A stretch of DNA of 64,000 nucleotides from Dirofilaria immitis (taxonomy: Eukaryota > Nematoda > Chromadorea > Rhabditida > Onchocercidae). Positions within the stretch are counted from its first letter, which is position 1. Each line of letters begins with the position of its first letter. Positions 36,296 through 49,151 of this stretch are shown here, one piece after another. The notes beneath the pieces are model-generated. The model did no database searches, had not been told where the DNA came from, and worked only from the letters and a program-made list of their open reading frames with translations. Where the stretch lies: contig JAKNDB010000092.1 of NCBI GenBank assembly GCA_024305405.1, positions 2,015,501-2,079,500 of the forward strand, in the 5' to 3' direction. A program made the position numbers and the translations under genes.

Positions 36296-38122
36296 AAAAT
36301 GACGTATGCTAACAGTTAGCTCAAACGATTAGCGGATCTTAGAAAATGTACTATTGAAATAATTAAATAAATTAAGTAATTAATAACAACAATAAAAGAT
36401 AAGATAGTATATTTCGACCATTCAATTTAGTTGCTTAGAGAAAATTAGGAAAATTATAAGGACTGTTAATGTCGTAGATGCTATTGTTCATTACATTCCT
36501 CTCATTTCTGTTTCAACATTGCTGGATATTAGAGAGAATAAATGAGTTTCGAGCGATCATTTTAACTTTTTGAATATTTCTTAATAATTTCTTTCTTTAT
36601 TTTTAGATAAGAAAAAAGAAGGAAAAAAAACAAATATAAGATATTTAAAATAATGTATATAGTAATATCATTACCTGTGAGGAATAAATAGACCTAAGTT
36701 ACTTCACTTGGCTGTGCTTTATAATATTATTCTCGGAGTTAACTGCGATTTTGAGCAATGGTAAAAGTTCACTTTTATCAAAAATAGGACCGTTGATGTT
36801 TGAAAACAATCATAAGGGCAAATGTATTTAGTACAATTACTTTTCGTTTATAATTCTCGACTAAGTTTCTCATAGAAATGAATTATTCTGATGATTCTGG
36901 ATAAGTTATGAATTTATGAATAATAATTATCTAATTTTTTGAGATTTTTAAGGTAAAAATAGTTTCTTTTCGGACAGCAAAATAAACATTTATATGCTTT
37001 TATTCATATATCGTACATATCATCATTTTCAGATATGAAAATGTTTTTAAATTGATGCCGAATTAGTTGGAATCATAAAAGGGCATCTATAAGGCAATAT
37101 TTTCGAAAAGTAAGCTGTATATTTAACTCAATAATAATAGTAGCAGTTCCTAATGGATCAATCTGTTAAAACCACTTTGAACATGTAATATTACTGCAAA
37201 AAATTTTAAAATTTCTGGCTGTTCATCACGGTACAAAACTTCGAGCTAAAAATTTTAAATTTCGTTGGAAAGAGAGAAAGGATGAGAAAAGGGAATGAAA
37301 AGGAACGGTGGAAAAGATACTTTCTCTTATGTCAATAAATTTCTGACTTACCGAGGAATATTATTTAATGTCAAAAGGTTGCAAAAGATGTCACGACCCT
37401 CATGCTCCATTATCAGGTATGTCAAAGTCGTACCAATAGTCGGTCATCGGTGATGATTAGAAAAGGGATGGTTATTGAGGTCAGTGGGCTACTGGTGCAT
37501 CTTACAAATACCTTCATTTCATCACCATCCTCCAAACTATTTCTCATGACTATGTGGAACTTGATCATATATTGTTTGTAATAAGCGGAATCCATGTTCT
37601 TTTATTTCTTAAAATACAAACTTTAAATGTCCTAATTAGATAAAACTGCAGACGTACAACAACGATTTGTCAAATTAAGTGCTCTGAAGATAGAAATGAT
37701 AAACTTTCACGAATTTTAATTAAATCGAAATTAAAAAACAAAATATTACGTAAGTAATAGTAATCCTTTTTAAATAAAAGTATGTAGGTAGGCATATTCA
37801 TGTTATTATTGATTCTTCCGAAAGTTTCCATTTGCATACAACTGCGAGTAATTTTCATACTATTATTAGAAAACATAAGAAAATCCTACAGTGATTATTA
37901 TAAAACCAAAGATTTCACGTCGTATAGTAATTCAAATTTAAACGATATATACTGCAAATTAATATTACTTGCGTACAGATTTTTATAGTATTTAATGTTT
38001 ATATCAAATTAAAGATTTTGCAAATGCGGCAGTTCTAAAACTTTCTTTAAAAACCATCAATTCTCGATCAAATATATTATTCCTTGAATATAACCATTCA
38101 ATTCTGCAATTCAAAGTTCTGG
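36296..38122. other. Intergenic, no gene recognised
   Basis: AT-rich with short frames only. A slightly GC-richer patch at about 37380-37560 has no recognisable coding content. Confidence 0.5.
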
Positions 38123-38170
38123 GTATTAATATCATATAATTATTCAGCACAAATTATATGATATTAATAC
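38123..38170. repeat. Perfect 19-bp inverted repeat (hairpin, 10-base loop)
   Basis: GTATTAATATCATATAATT at 38123-38141 is followed after ten bases by its exact reverse complement at 38152-38170. It is intergenic and AT-rich, so it could be chance, a MITE-like element or a structured transcript. Confidence 0.8.
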
Positions 38171-38915
38171 TTTGAGATATTAAAAATTTAATATTGTAAT
38201 ATTTTACAGAGCTATTAATAGGTAAATGTATATGGAAATAATATCGTTAAATAATAATTCGTGCAATGCCTATACCTACATTACCGTCAGACTCAGGTGG
38301 AGAATTAATAATAATTTTACTACCTATAACTTTCTCGTTTAAATCAAATAATCAACAATAAATTTAGCAGGGTCTTTGTACAATTATTGCTTGAGCAGAA
38401 GTATAGTAGGTTTTCTTACAAAATTATTTGTTTGCATGAAAAACCAATGGTCTATTTTTTAGTGTCATTTTAGTACGTAATGCTGAGATCTAGAAAAGAA
38501 AAAGAAAACAGATCTCAATATTAGCTTTTTGAATGAAAAGAAAAAAATTTCATAAGAAACTTTTCATGAAATCAACATATTGCACAGTATCCTTTATCAT
38601 ATGCCATTGAGTATCGCGAAACAAGAGCATACTCTTTTTAACCTGAAATGTTTAATTCTAGTACATGTTCAGAACGAAACCCCAATCTATACTTTTTCAT
38701 GAATTCCTTTATAGACAATATCAAATTTATATTATCATGTCTTTTGCCATATACAACTGCAGGTATATAATAATGGAAACGATTCTAAAAAGCAGCAATT
38801 AGCACTGAGTTAAGTATAAGTAGTAGTGATCCAACTATTATAGGAATAATACATACAATGATAAGCTTACTTGGTTCTACCAAATTGTTCAAATCAACAG
38901 TATCATGCGATATAC

Positions 38916-38969
38916 CTGCAGTCATGATCAAAGTTCTCTGACTCCTAGGACTTTGATCATTCACTGCAG
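38916..38969. repeat. Near-perfect 54-bp hairpin
   Basis: Arms run inward from CTGCAG at each end. The inner 11 bases are perfectly paired (ATGATCAAAGT with ACTTTGATCAT), with a mismatch or bulge before the outer GCAGT/ACTGC pairs and a loop of about 15 bases. It lies about 400 bases downstream of the phosphatase stop. Small-RNA precursor or mobile-element terminus are both possible. Confidence 0.6.
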
Positions 38970-39294
38970 CTAGATGGTAGTGAATTAACCAAACAAATCA
39001 AAACTGAATCACGAAAACAATAGAAAGTTAAATAAAAATAATTTGATGAAGTTCAAATGAGCGTAACTAATTTTTCAATGAAGTTAAAACAGTTCAAATA
39101 AAGCGGTAGCAAGATTTAGTTAATTATTAATGCTTGAAAAAAAATGCGTATTATTTTAAATTTTAGCGTAATATCACAAGCAGAATGAAAACGAATGGAA
39201 GAGACAAGAAAAAAGAGTTAATAATAGGGCAAAACATTTTTAAAAGAGAGATATGATTTTATCATCATAATCAGCTAATACGATACTATATACT

Positions 39295-39300
39295 TTTATT
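39295..39300 (-). promoter_or_regulatory. Poly(A) signal of the acid phosphatase gene
   Basis: AATAAA on the minus strand, 52 bases beyond the stop codon at 39353. Confidence 0.55.
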
Positions 39301-39352
39301 TCAACTCTGAAAATGATTTATGCTAGACCAACTCATACTAAAAACTGGTGTT

Positions 39353-42300
39353 TCATGAAATAAGCAATACAGTAACTAATAAATCCATCACAATATTCCA
39401 TAGAGAAGTAACAGATGATGCCAAGGAAATGATATAATGATCAGATAAAGTATCGCTAATATTGCTGTTAGTCACAGTCCTCTGCAATGGCACCTTGCTA
39501 TCATCTTCTGATGTTACACACTGTGTTACTTTTCTACCGCAAGCTTCGTCCAAGTTTGCAATTGTTTTGTCTTTAACTAGTTGATAAAATGATTCGAATT
39601 GTATCCAGTGATTTGGATCGCTCAACTCTTCCAATTCTTCGAAATATTTGGCCTGATTGCAGATTGAATTAAATTTCAGAATTTCAAGGAAATCTAAATA
39701 TTTCGAACATTTTAAGCCAAGAAAACTTAATCTTAAATTTTATGAGAATTTCTTCAACATCAAAGCCTTTGTCAGTTCTCATATCGAAGCGAAACTTGAT
39801 CACTTGATACAAGAAGAAAACTGGGAACAGGAGAAGCTTTACAGAAGAGAATGCTTAGTTATTCCTAAGCGAACATATACTAAATTTAATATTACATCTG
39901 AAACAGAGAAGGTTAATTAGCTTCTATGAGTAAACAGAAATTCATTAGTCAATGTATTCAACTCGAATATCTTATGGTCTAAACCATGAATATGATACAA
40001 GATGAAGATAATCTATTGGTCCTAGTGATGGCCGGATTATATTGCGCATAACACCTTGCAATATTGATGATTATAATAGTTGTCATTATCATTACCTGTT
40101 GAATGATATGTTTATCGATGGTTGATGCTTCATGAAACAACAGTCTAATGGATTTATACGGTTTATTACGATATTCTATCAGGAAGCCGGCTGTTGTATC
40201 CAAATAGGCTTGATTTATTTTTAATAATTTCATCACTGATAATACCAACTCCAAGTGCTACAAATAAATTTTGATTTTAATATTCTGAGAAATAAGTTTC
40301 AAGAAAAATGGCATATAGATATTTCTAAGACTTATATCCTCACAATTACTCCTACAACTTCATTTATTTTTTTCCTGTTCCTTCTCAATTTCATATCATC
40401 ATTTGGCTGATGTCATTCTTCCCATCTTTATTTTTTTGCAGTGTTAAACTATTCCAACTCTCGGAAAATGGCACTTCGTATGTTATATCCAAGCTCTCCT
40501 CAAAAATTCACTTCAGAACTTTTTATTCCAGTTTTAAGCCATTGTTATATGTAAAAGTTACTTTAAAATCCCAGAGATCATTTATCTATTGAAATTCTCG
40601 GTCATATTGCAGTCAGATACTGACTAAAGTTATTTTAATTCTGAAATGTTGTATTTAGATTTGTGTAAAAACACTTTTTGTCGTAATTTGTTACTATTAG
40701 CATATATTTTAAAATAAATATGACTAAATTGAAGTATATATCATTTTAATGTGAATTATCCTTTGCTAGTTGTTTTATGTTTAATTTAGATATGATACTG
40801 ATATTTAACACAAATTCGAACAATTTTCATATTTGAGTTCTAAATAGATCGTAATGACTTATTTCATTTCGTAATATCAGTAATGTATTTGATTCAGCAA
40901 TTGCTCACATAGTGGCGATTCAAAAAATTTTGCCAGGATTATCATGATAAAAACACAGTGATAGTATTGGTCATCTGAAATTGATGATGACCTCCTGAAA
41001 GCAATTATCAAAGTGCAGTTTTCACCAGAAGTGCTAAAATATTCAATTCCATTTTTCTAACATTTCGATATTTTAAGCAAATTGGGAACGTGAAACAGCT
41101 CGACGAATGGGACTGCCCCATAAATAATCAAAAACTCGCCATTTGAAAACTAGTCTTCTCTCATCCTATATAATAACAACAGATCATTTCACGATCATAT
41201 TTTCTTATGCAAAAAAAAATATATATATAACAAACTAGTGAGGACCGTCATCATTGAAATTCAATTCGAGAAGAAATCTTCTTAGTTTCGAATTTATTAT
41301 ATTGGAAATAAATATCATGGTAATGTTTGTTTCCGTATCAGTCTTATTTACAATGCAACCTTCTGAGTTTCAACGAAAGGGTTAAATCTAAGAAACATGT
41401 TCGGCAAACATATCAATGAAATATACCAAATAATGCAATATCTTTAGCCAGTACTGTTTGACAGGAATAACCCAATTCTTCTCTACAACACCGCTCACCC
41501 AAATGGTCACAATTAACACCTTAAAATTTTACAACTGGAATTCTTCCATCATTTGATCTCTCGTCAACCAATTGACATTTCTTTAATAATGTGGACAACG
41601 TTTTTACAAGAAATAGTTGTTGTAGTTCCCAATTTGATTAATCAAAAAAGAATTAACAATTTATAAGAATATTTAGGCTTAATTATGATATGTTGGAATT
41701 TACGCTTCTCTTTATTATTTCTGATATCCACTCTATTTTTTGTAGAATTTGAAAACTAGTGAATTCCCGAATTTAATGAGTATCTGAAATAAGTTCAAAT
41801 GATTTACATAGATTTAACGAGATTATTTGGTTTTTATCTTGCTCTCAGCAAAATAAAAATCTGTCATAAAGACTTACCGAAACATAACCGATGAGTTTTT
41901 GAGTTTGCTGGCCATCAGCAGTGTTATAAAGAATAGTCAAAATATGATTCAACCAAATGCCACCCATAATATTCCGGCATGGCTCATAGTCCACACAAGT
42001 AAATGAATGCTTCTCCAGGAACATCATTATAGATTCTTTCAGCGATCTCTTATCAAATTTTTCCAAAGTGGGTCGTTCGATCCAGTCTGGTAAACTTGCA
42101 TTGTATAAATTCTGAAGTTTTAAAAAATTCGTTTCAAATAATCCAAATATAAATAATTATGTGCAACTACAGAAATTTTACAATTTGAGTCACATCTTAT
42201 TTTTTATATGGCCTAATTCTTATATGGCCTAACAATCTGAAAATTTACAATGAAACAGAATTTCTAGAGTTCAAATCTCGAACAGTATTATATAATTGGC

Positions 42301-43892
42301 TGATAATTTTTAGACTGAATATTCTATTAAGGAAGCGGTCCACTTAAAAGAAATTCTCTAAAGCTTATGTTCCCTTGTCGTCTTCTTTCATTCCACACTC
42401 GGAAAATCTAACAAGGAGTAATGGTGAAGAAGTAATATTAATAGAGGAATATTGCGAGACCAATATAGAAGTACATATGAGGTAAATCCATCATTAGCAA
42501 ACCATTTCTAAGATATTATCCGCTAGATTGGAAGCGCTTTCGATTGATCTATTCCAGCCAGTATTTTTGCAATGTAATCGAGCAATGGTGCATTTGCAAT
42601 GATCATATCCACTAATTGGGGTAAATTGTCATGAATAATCGGCTTCAAGCTGAAAAATGATATAAAATATATATGATATATATTTTATATCATTCTGTAT
42701 TATATATTTCCAGAAAATATCTAAGCCATTTTTATATGCAATAATTTGATAACACAACAGCCCGTATCATAGTACTTCATAGAGGCAAAACTTATTGTAT
42801 ATCTGAAAAATCATCTCTACGTTAATCAGAAATGTATCCTAATCTTAGTTAACTATTTACAACTTTGCTATCTTATTTGATTCATCCGATTTGAATGATC
42901 TGCGAAAGAAAGAGACATAATACTTTCAAAGAATGACAAAATTGAATTAAAATAACAGCTTGTCACAATAAATCACCTCGTTCAGTCGTACTACAATTCA
43001 GAGCAGAATGCATTCGTAGCATTACATCATCAATGGTATATGGCACCGGTGACCATTCTAAAGCATGATTCCATTCGGCAAATGTATCTGGTGGATAGAA
43101 ACCTGCCATGACGACCTAAAGAAATGACACTATTAGGGAAGTATATAGTTCTTCTCTTTAACTCCTATTAGTCGACACAGCATAGCATATCGCTGAAATA
43201 TCGAAAAATTTGTCTCATATTAAAATGCAACGGATAAACTGCTACGATTTTATTTTTGGTATGATTTACACCGAGATCTCCAGATAAATTCTGCAACTTT
43301 TGTTGCGAAAATTATATGAAATATTTTGTACCTGTAGCGTCATTTGACAACTATTTGCACTAGAGGTATAGAATGCTACCTCATGTGGCATATAATTGTT
43401 ACCAACTAATGGACCAACAAATTCACGAAGCTCCTTGCCAAAACCAAACCCTTCACGTTTACCAAACTGCAATATTAAAAATTGTTTCTTTTGAGATGCA
43501 TAATTGGATCAAAAAATAAACTGTATTAAACAGCCAAAAAACGAGATAGTCGTATTTTTCATTTCCATATTAATCATAAAATGAGTTCAAATTAAGGTTA
43601 ATTTTTCTAATCAAAATTAACTGCTAATTTCAAAAGAAATCATTGAATATGTGAAAAGAATTAAGAAAAAACGAATAGTCTGAACCTGTGTTAATTCATG
43701 AACTCCTTCAAAACCCCAAATCCGCGAATTCTCGTTCAGAAACCTTCCCGGATGACGATTGCCATGTCTCATGCCAAATATTACCACTTTTGCGTTTTCG
43801 TCAATTGCAACTGATGTTTTTGGTATCAGTTGAATATCTTCTTCCAAACTGAGAGCTATGCAATATATTGCTGCATACCAATATATAAGCAT
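39353..43892 (-). CDS. Secreted/membrane-anchored histidine acid phosphatase
   Basis: Histidine-phosphatase superfamily, nematode acid-phosphatase branch; expected to hydrolyse phosphomonoesters outside the cytosol. Exons (minus): 43686-43892, 43332-43466, 42977-43115, 42503-42649, 41878-42111, 40096-40257, 39353-39652, about 440 residues. A hydrophobic leader (residues 1-16) precedes the catalytic motif GMRHGNRHP (about 41-48, His43 nucleophile). Family segments follow: YTSSANSCQMTLQ, AEWNHALEWSPVPYTIDDVM, NTGWNRSIESASNLADNI, DYEPCRNIMGGIWL, GYVSHLELVLSVMKL (His and Glu of the proton-donor region), TTAGFLIEYRN. The C-terminus ends in a hydrophobic stretch after a Ser/Thr-rich linker, so it may be membrane- or GPI-anchored. 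One base is missing in the T5 at 42564-42568. The join of 42977-43115 to 42503-42649 is also off by one base and unresolved. Confidence 0.92.
42658..42692. repeat. 16-bp perfect A/T inverted repeat in a phosphatase intron
   Basis: TGATATAAAATATATA and its exact reverse complement are separated by three bases, just upstream (in gene sense) of the acceptor of exon 42503-42649. It is A/T only apart from the ends, so chance formation is plausible. Confidence 0.6.
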
Positions 43893-46140
43893 GTGCTTTG
43901 ATTCTGGAAATATGCCACTGCTATCTTTATATCTTTTGAAAGAAAAGGAAATTCTGCGATGGCGATGTTGTAATAGAAAACTTCGATACCACTAATGCTA
44001 CTGAATGTGAGTTATGAAGTATACGAAATACGATAGCAGAAGTTATGCGAGTTATCAAATGGCATTGTTATAATAAAAGTGATAAAAAAATTTCTATTAG
44101 AATGATCAAATTTAATATTTCAATGAAACTATCCATTAATGCATTTTGTTAAAAATGTAAGAAAAGCGAAACCTAAACAGTATCCATTGAATAGAATGCA
44201 ATGAATAGATTAATTATAATTTCAAAAAGGAAAAGATGAAAGAAGATGGAAGCTCTTGTAAGATGGAAGAGAATGAAGAATTCCATTATATTCTTCAACA
44301 TTAATCAATTCTCATCTTTAAAACAAAAAAGCGATTCCCTTCATCAAGAAATACAATGATTTCAAAGATGAACAATCTATTTCCATTCATAACAATAACA
44401 AGTGATCTGTGAATCTTAGTTTAACGTCGACTTGTTCTACGTTTTTTCTGAAAAAAATTGAGATTGTATGGAATTTAGTATAGTCAATGATTTCGTATTT
44501 CCTCAATTCATAACTAGCATTAAAAGTTAAGATTAAAACTGGAAAGAAGAAACTGTTGGATCGAAGTTTGAGCATCTCGCATTTCAAAAATTCTAGGATA
44601 ATTTTTCGACGCTGAATCTTTGGAAAACATTTTTAAGAAAAGTTCAAAATGAATTTGAATATATAAGACGAAACTAAACACATACACAATATTGTTTGAA
44701 AAAAGTGAAGTTATTACAGCCATCTTTTGCAGTTATAATGCTGTCGCTTTCTGCCATCCTCCGTACCTCCCATTGATTCAACAGATACTAATTTATGTGA
44801 AATGAATCTCCGGGAGCATTTTTTAATTCTCATGCCATAAATAAATAAACAAACAAATAAACAAACAAATAAACAAACAAATAAATAAACAAACAAACAA
44901 ACCAACACATAGAAACACATGCACAAATACACACAAACACACTTATATAGATACACATAAACTAATATACATTCAATAATGTTTTCTATATTCGCTTTTC
45001 TGATATATAGAAATTAATTGAGATGAAATTGTAGCTGTCATATCGAAATCATCAATTTTCAAACGAATCTTCTTTCTTAATTTCTTTGAGGTACATATCT
45101 AATGTTTATTTTCTTTTGCATGAATTAAAAAAGATGCAGACCTAGTAATAAGCATCGATAAGTTACTAATAAATAATAGAATATAGTGAATTAATGATCA
45201 ACAAAACAATAAAATGGTGTGAAAGGAGATAAGGGATATGATCGATCGAATCATATGTTATCGAATTATCACTTCTTGAAGAAATTATTTTTGATGTGTT
45301 GTCGAATAGCCATCACCGTAAATTTCTTTCAGAAAAATTCCAAAACTTGGTCACAAAAAATCTGTTCAGAAACAACAGGGAAGATATCTCTCAATGTTAT
45401 TAGAAATGTATGCATTTCAATGATTTCAATCAGCTAATTCATGTTGGATTATTCCTCCACCATTTATAAAATAGCAAATAATGTTGCTGTATGATAAGTG
45501 CTGTTAAGCAGCATGGTAAGAATAACAATCGATTAAATGCAAAACTTAGTCATGATTATAGTGGAAACGACAAAAAATTTTGCTATCAGAAGGACTCCAA
45601 ATCGGAATCGTTTACTCTCAGACGTTAAATAATGCTAAATCGATGAAAGAACGGAATTGAAAAATTTCACCAATGAGCAACATTCTCGGTACAATAGATA
45701 TAAAATTGATGTGTATTTGATAATTCATATCCTGATCGCTCAGTGAATCATTACTCATGAAGAAGTAAAGAATGAAGCCAAAAGGTGAGTTCATACGAAG
45801 AAGGAAATGAAAGCGAAGATTGCTAAAGTTTAACTATTATGCGATGAAGATAAGAAAAAAATGGAAGTAAGCAAATTTTAGAATTCATGGATTCGAATAA
45901 GGAAAGATTGGATACTAAATTCAGAAGGATTATCATCGTTCACATCAACGCAAAAAGAGTTTTAAAAGCACAATGGAAATATCACTAAAGACGAAAACGT
46001 TTTTTTTATTACCGTGTGTATTGTTGCTGTTAAAACAATGACTCACCAAAAATGCCAACAGTGGGATTGATACTCATTTGAATAATATCTTCCACTCTTA
46101 ACCAGTAGAAATAGAGGGACAGATAGGCTTAACATTCAGA
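43893..46140. other. Intergenic with AAAC/AAAT microsatellite
   Basis: Upstream of the phosphatase gene. A simple repeat of AAAC and AAAT units spans about 44837-44903, followed by CA-rich sequence to about 44945. From about 45730 there is diverged similarity to the left flank of repeat copy A. No gene recognised. Confidence 0.5.
44837..44903. repeat. AAAC/AAAT tetranucleotide microsatellite
   Basis: Alternating AAAT and AAAC units. It creates a spurious Leu/Phe/Val/Cys-repeat reading frame on the minus strand that should not be annotated as a protein. Confidence 0.9.
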
Positions 46141-46772
46141 CAATTATGAAAGAAATTGAGACATATCTTATCGCAAATATAATCAAGCAAATGTAATCAA
46201 ATGATAACTAACAATTGCATCTTATTAGCGATGTATATTTATTGCATTTACTTGATTATATCAAAAGACTGAAATACAACTGAATTTACCAATGAAAGAA
46301 AACATGGCAAAACGAATGAAAACTTAAAATATTGAGGTGAAAGGTCAGAGAAAAGCATTGGAAATGAAACAAAAAGAGTAGCCAAAGTTATAAACAAAAT
46401 GAATTACTGTAACGGATTAGACTGGTATGAAGAAATGATTCACTCTCAAAATAATTAACAATTATTTCAATAATTCTGAATAATCATCAGCAAGGCATAT
46501 AATGTCACAAAATGAGCTACTAAAATTTTTTCATGAAATGCATAAGGAATATTCAAATTAAGTTAAAACAATGAGAAAGAAACTGATAATATTATCATGA
46601 TATGAGATAAGTCAAGAAAGATAAGCAAACAAATTTGGTTTTATAATTACGCCTTAAGATGACACTTCTATAGACGATTGAAATGATAGATAGCGAAATA
46701 ACTTTAACAATGAGAGATAAAAGTAAAAATAATAAAGTTGAAATTCTCTTGCAATTTTTAATTTGTCAACGA
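46141..46772 (+). repeat. Dispersed repeat copy B (near-identical to 17926-18556)
   Basis: Second copy of the 630-base repeat in the same orientation as copy A. Visible differences are GATAAG for GACAAG, AAATGAT for AACTGAT, an added base near AAAATAATAAAG and a few changes at the right edge, after which similarity stops. The left junction is preceded by different sequence from copy A. Confidence 0.85.
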
Positions 46773-49123
46773 GGGTGATGAGTAACATAATTTTTAAAAA
46801 TACATTAGTTTAAAAGATATATTTTCAAAAGAATAGGTACAGGCCAAAAGATAATAACAATTGATAAAATGATAATAAAGAACTGTAAAGAGCGAAATTC
46901 TGGATCTCTCTCAAAAATATAAATATCGATAGAACAGAAGCGGTGGACAGGGAAAAAGTGAAAATAAAAATTTCAGAAAGCGAAATTAACAAACTTAGAC
47001 ATAAGTTTATAGATATAATTCAAAAGATTATCAAGCTGATTGAAATTAACATATGATAGTTTAGAATGATTATAAAATATTATACGAATTGAAATTCAAA
47101 ATCCACTGGTAGAAGGGAAAGTAAGCATTTGGTAGAATAAAAGATTTAGAAGAAGATCTCAAATGACTGGGATGACAGAATAACGATAATGGACAAGTTC
47201 ATTGGGGACCGACTTCATACAGACTGTGGAATTCTGAAAGATCTAAATACTAAAATTTCTTGGGTCTCTTCATTTGATGGGCCGTACAACGATACTTGTT
47301 GTGTTAACGGTGATAGTAATAGTAATATTTAATGATAACAGTGATAAAGTGTAGCATGTAGCATTTCTATGTTGGTATTTTGCGTAATATTTGAAATAAA
47401 CTTCATCGAAATGAACACATTTTTATTAGAAGAAAAGGAATTGTATAGCTATAATGTAAATTTATAATAAGTTATTATATCATTTGAATGGAATACAAAT
47501 TCAAAGTCAACATTAATCAGAATTTATTTGATTTTCAGTCAGTGTAATAATAAACAAAAGAAACTGATATTTCCGAGAAATATTTTTAGACTGCCTATCT
47601 ATCGAGACAAAACTTTCATAATCGAAAACGAAAAAAAAATAATAGAAGCAATACAGAAATGGAAAATTTAGTGTTTAATAACTGAAATGGCGAATTCGCG
47701 CACTTTTATCATTTAATTATTAATGACTAAAATAAAATATTTTGTAATTTTAAGTCATTTTAATAGAATAACTGCAAAGAATAAAAATGAATTTCGGTAT
47801 GAACAATAAAAACTTTGCAACGTTTCCTCGACATTTATCGTTACATCTGTGAATTAAGGACCTAAAAGTTTATAAATAATAATTATTCAACAAAGGGTAA
47901 TTATTATTATTTTTTTGTAATGGAAATTTTGAAATCAGACAAAGAATTAATTGATGGAATAAAGCAGATTCCATCAGTTAGAACTAACTTATTATCTTCT
48001 ATCTCGAAATCTTCTAAAACTGTACCATCAAATATTGGAAACTTTCGTTATCATTCGGGAAACTCATTATCAAAAATATCAGACTGACTATAATTTTGCA
48101 TCCACTTCCTGATACTAGAGATGCCATATGCATCGCTAACGACAGCAGCCAGTTCACAGTAATTTAACATATCTTTCTTTCCTGTCACATACAACGTGAA
48201 AATCTTTTCAATATAAAACCGTAACGATCTTTCTTCGTCTTTTCTCTCTTCCTTTCTCTCTCTCTCTCTCTCTCTCCATCTGTCATCCAGACATACACAT
48301 TAGTTGGTTAGTTTGTGAGAGAAGTTTTTAAAATGTTTAAGACAGAACTGGCTGTCGGTTCGAGAAGAAAGGTATAGATAGATTGGAATGGATGGATTAA
48401 TCGCAATATTGTCAGTGGCCATTGTCAGTTGGATGCCAAGATGCACGATTGCCTACCGGTAAAACCAATGACGACTATTTTCGTATCTTTCAACTTTCAA
48501 TCAATCGTACAGCCTAAAACTGGTTTGAATATCGGCCACTTCTTTCTTTCTTTATTCTCGCATCTCTCTGTTTCCTTTTCTTTACTATAATCGTTGTTAT
48601 TATGAACCTGTCGGATCGTTAATTTTCAGAAGTAATTTTCTATTCTAGAAAATGTGAGTAAATGGATTGAAGTGATGATGATGATGATGATGATGTTGCT
48701 GCTGTTGCTTTTATACTTTTTATTTCCTTCGTTACTTTCATAGAATTAATTATCATATTTTTCGAGCTCATTTCTCCTGTCTTATATAGTATTTTCCATT
48801 TCCTGGCTCATATTTTTCATTTTTAGCAAATATAGGAGATCAATAAGAGATAGGAACAAAATAAACCATAGTAATTAAATTGCTTTGATAAGGTCTTTAA
48901 GTCTTTGATATTAAATTAGGCAAGTATTTTTTTGTTATAATTCAATCATTTCCATTTCGAATTGTTTTAAAGTCACAGCTGTCAAACATTTCTATTGGAC
49001 TTAAGTTTAAAATTTTCGCATTAATTCATTATATTGAATTCAAACCAATTTGGAACTTTTTCGTCGTTTTATAAATTTCCAGAAAAATCTTATCTATGTT
49101 TTTGTTTGGTCACAGTTTTGCAG
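46773..49123. other. Intergenic with microsatellites, upstream of FKBP
   Basis: No gene recognised. Contains a CT run at about 48254-48277 and a GAT run at about 48673-48695 followed by TTGCTGCTG. The right end is the presumed promoter and 5' UTR of the FKBP gene, ending in the acceptor-like CACAGTTTTGCAG at 49123. Confidence 0.5.
49110..49123 (+). promoter_or_regulatory. Candidate trans-splice acceptor before FKBP
   Basis: CACAGTTTTGCAG ends at 49123, 28 bases before the ATG at 49152, with no coding exon upstream. It is consistent with spliced-leader addition or a 5' UTR intron. Confidence 0.4.
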
Positions 49124-49151
49124 AAATCTCGATCTTAATTGCTTCTGAATT

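Noticed and set aside
39657..39920. Plus-strand charged ORF of 87 codons
   Set aside because: It lies within a phosphatase intron, with no homologue recognised and no splice context of its own. It might be revisited if transcripts appear.
44714..44956. Minus-strand Leu-Phe-Val-Cys repeat protein
   Set aside because: It is generated by the AAAC/AAAT microsatellite.
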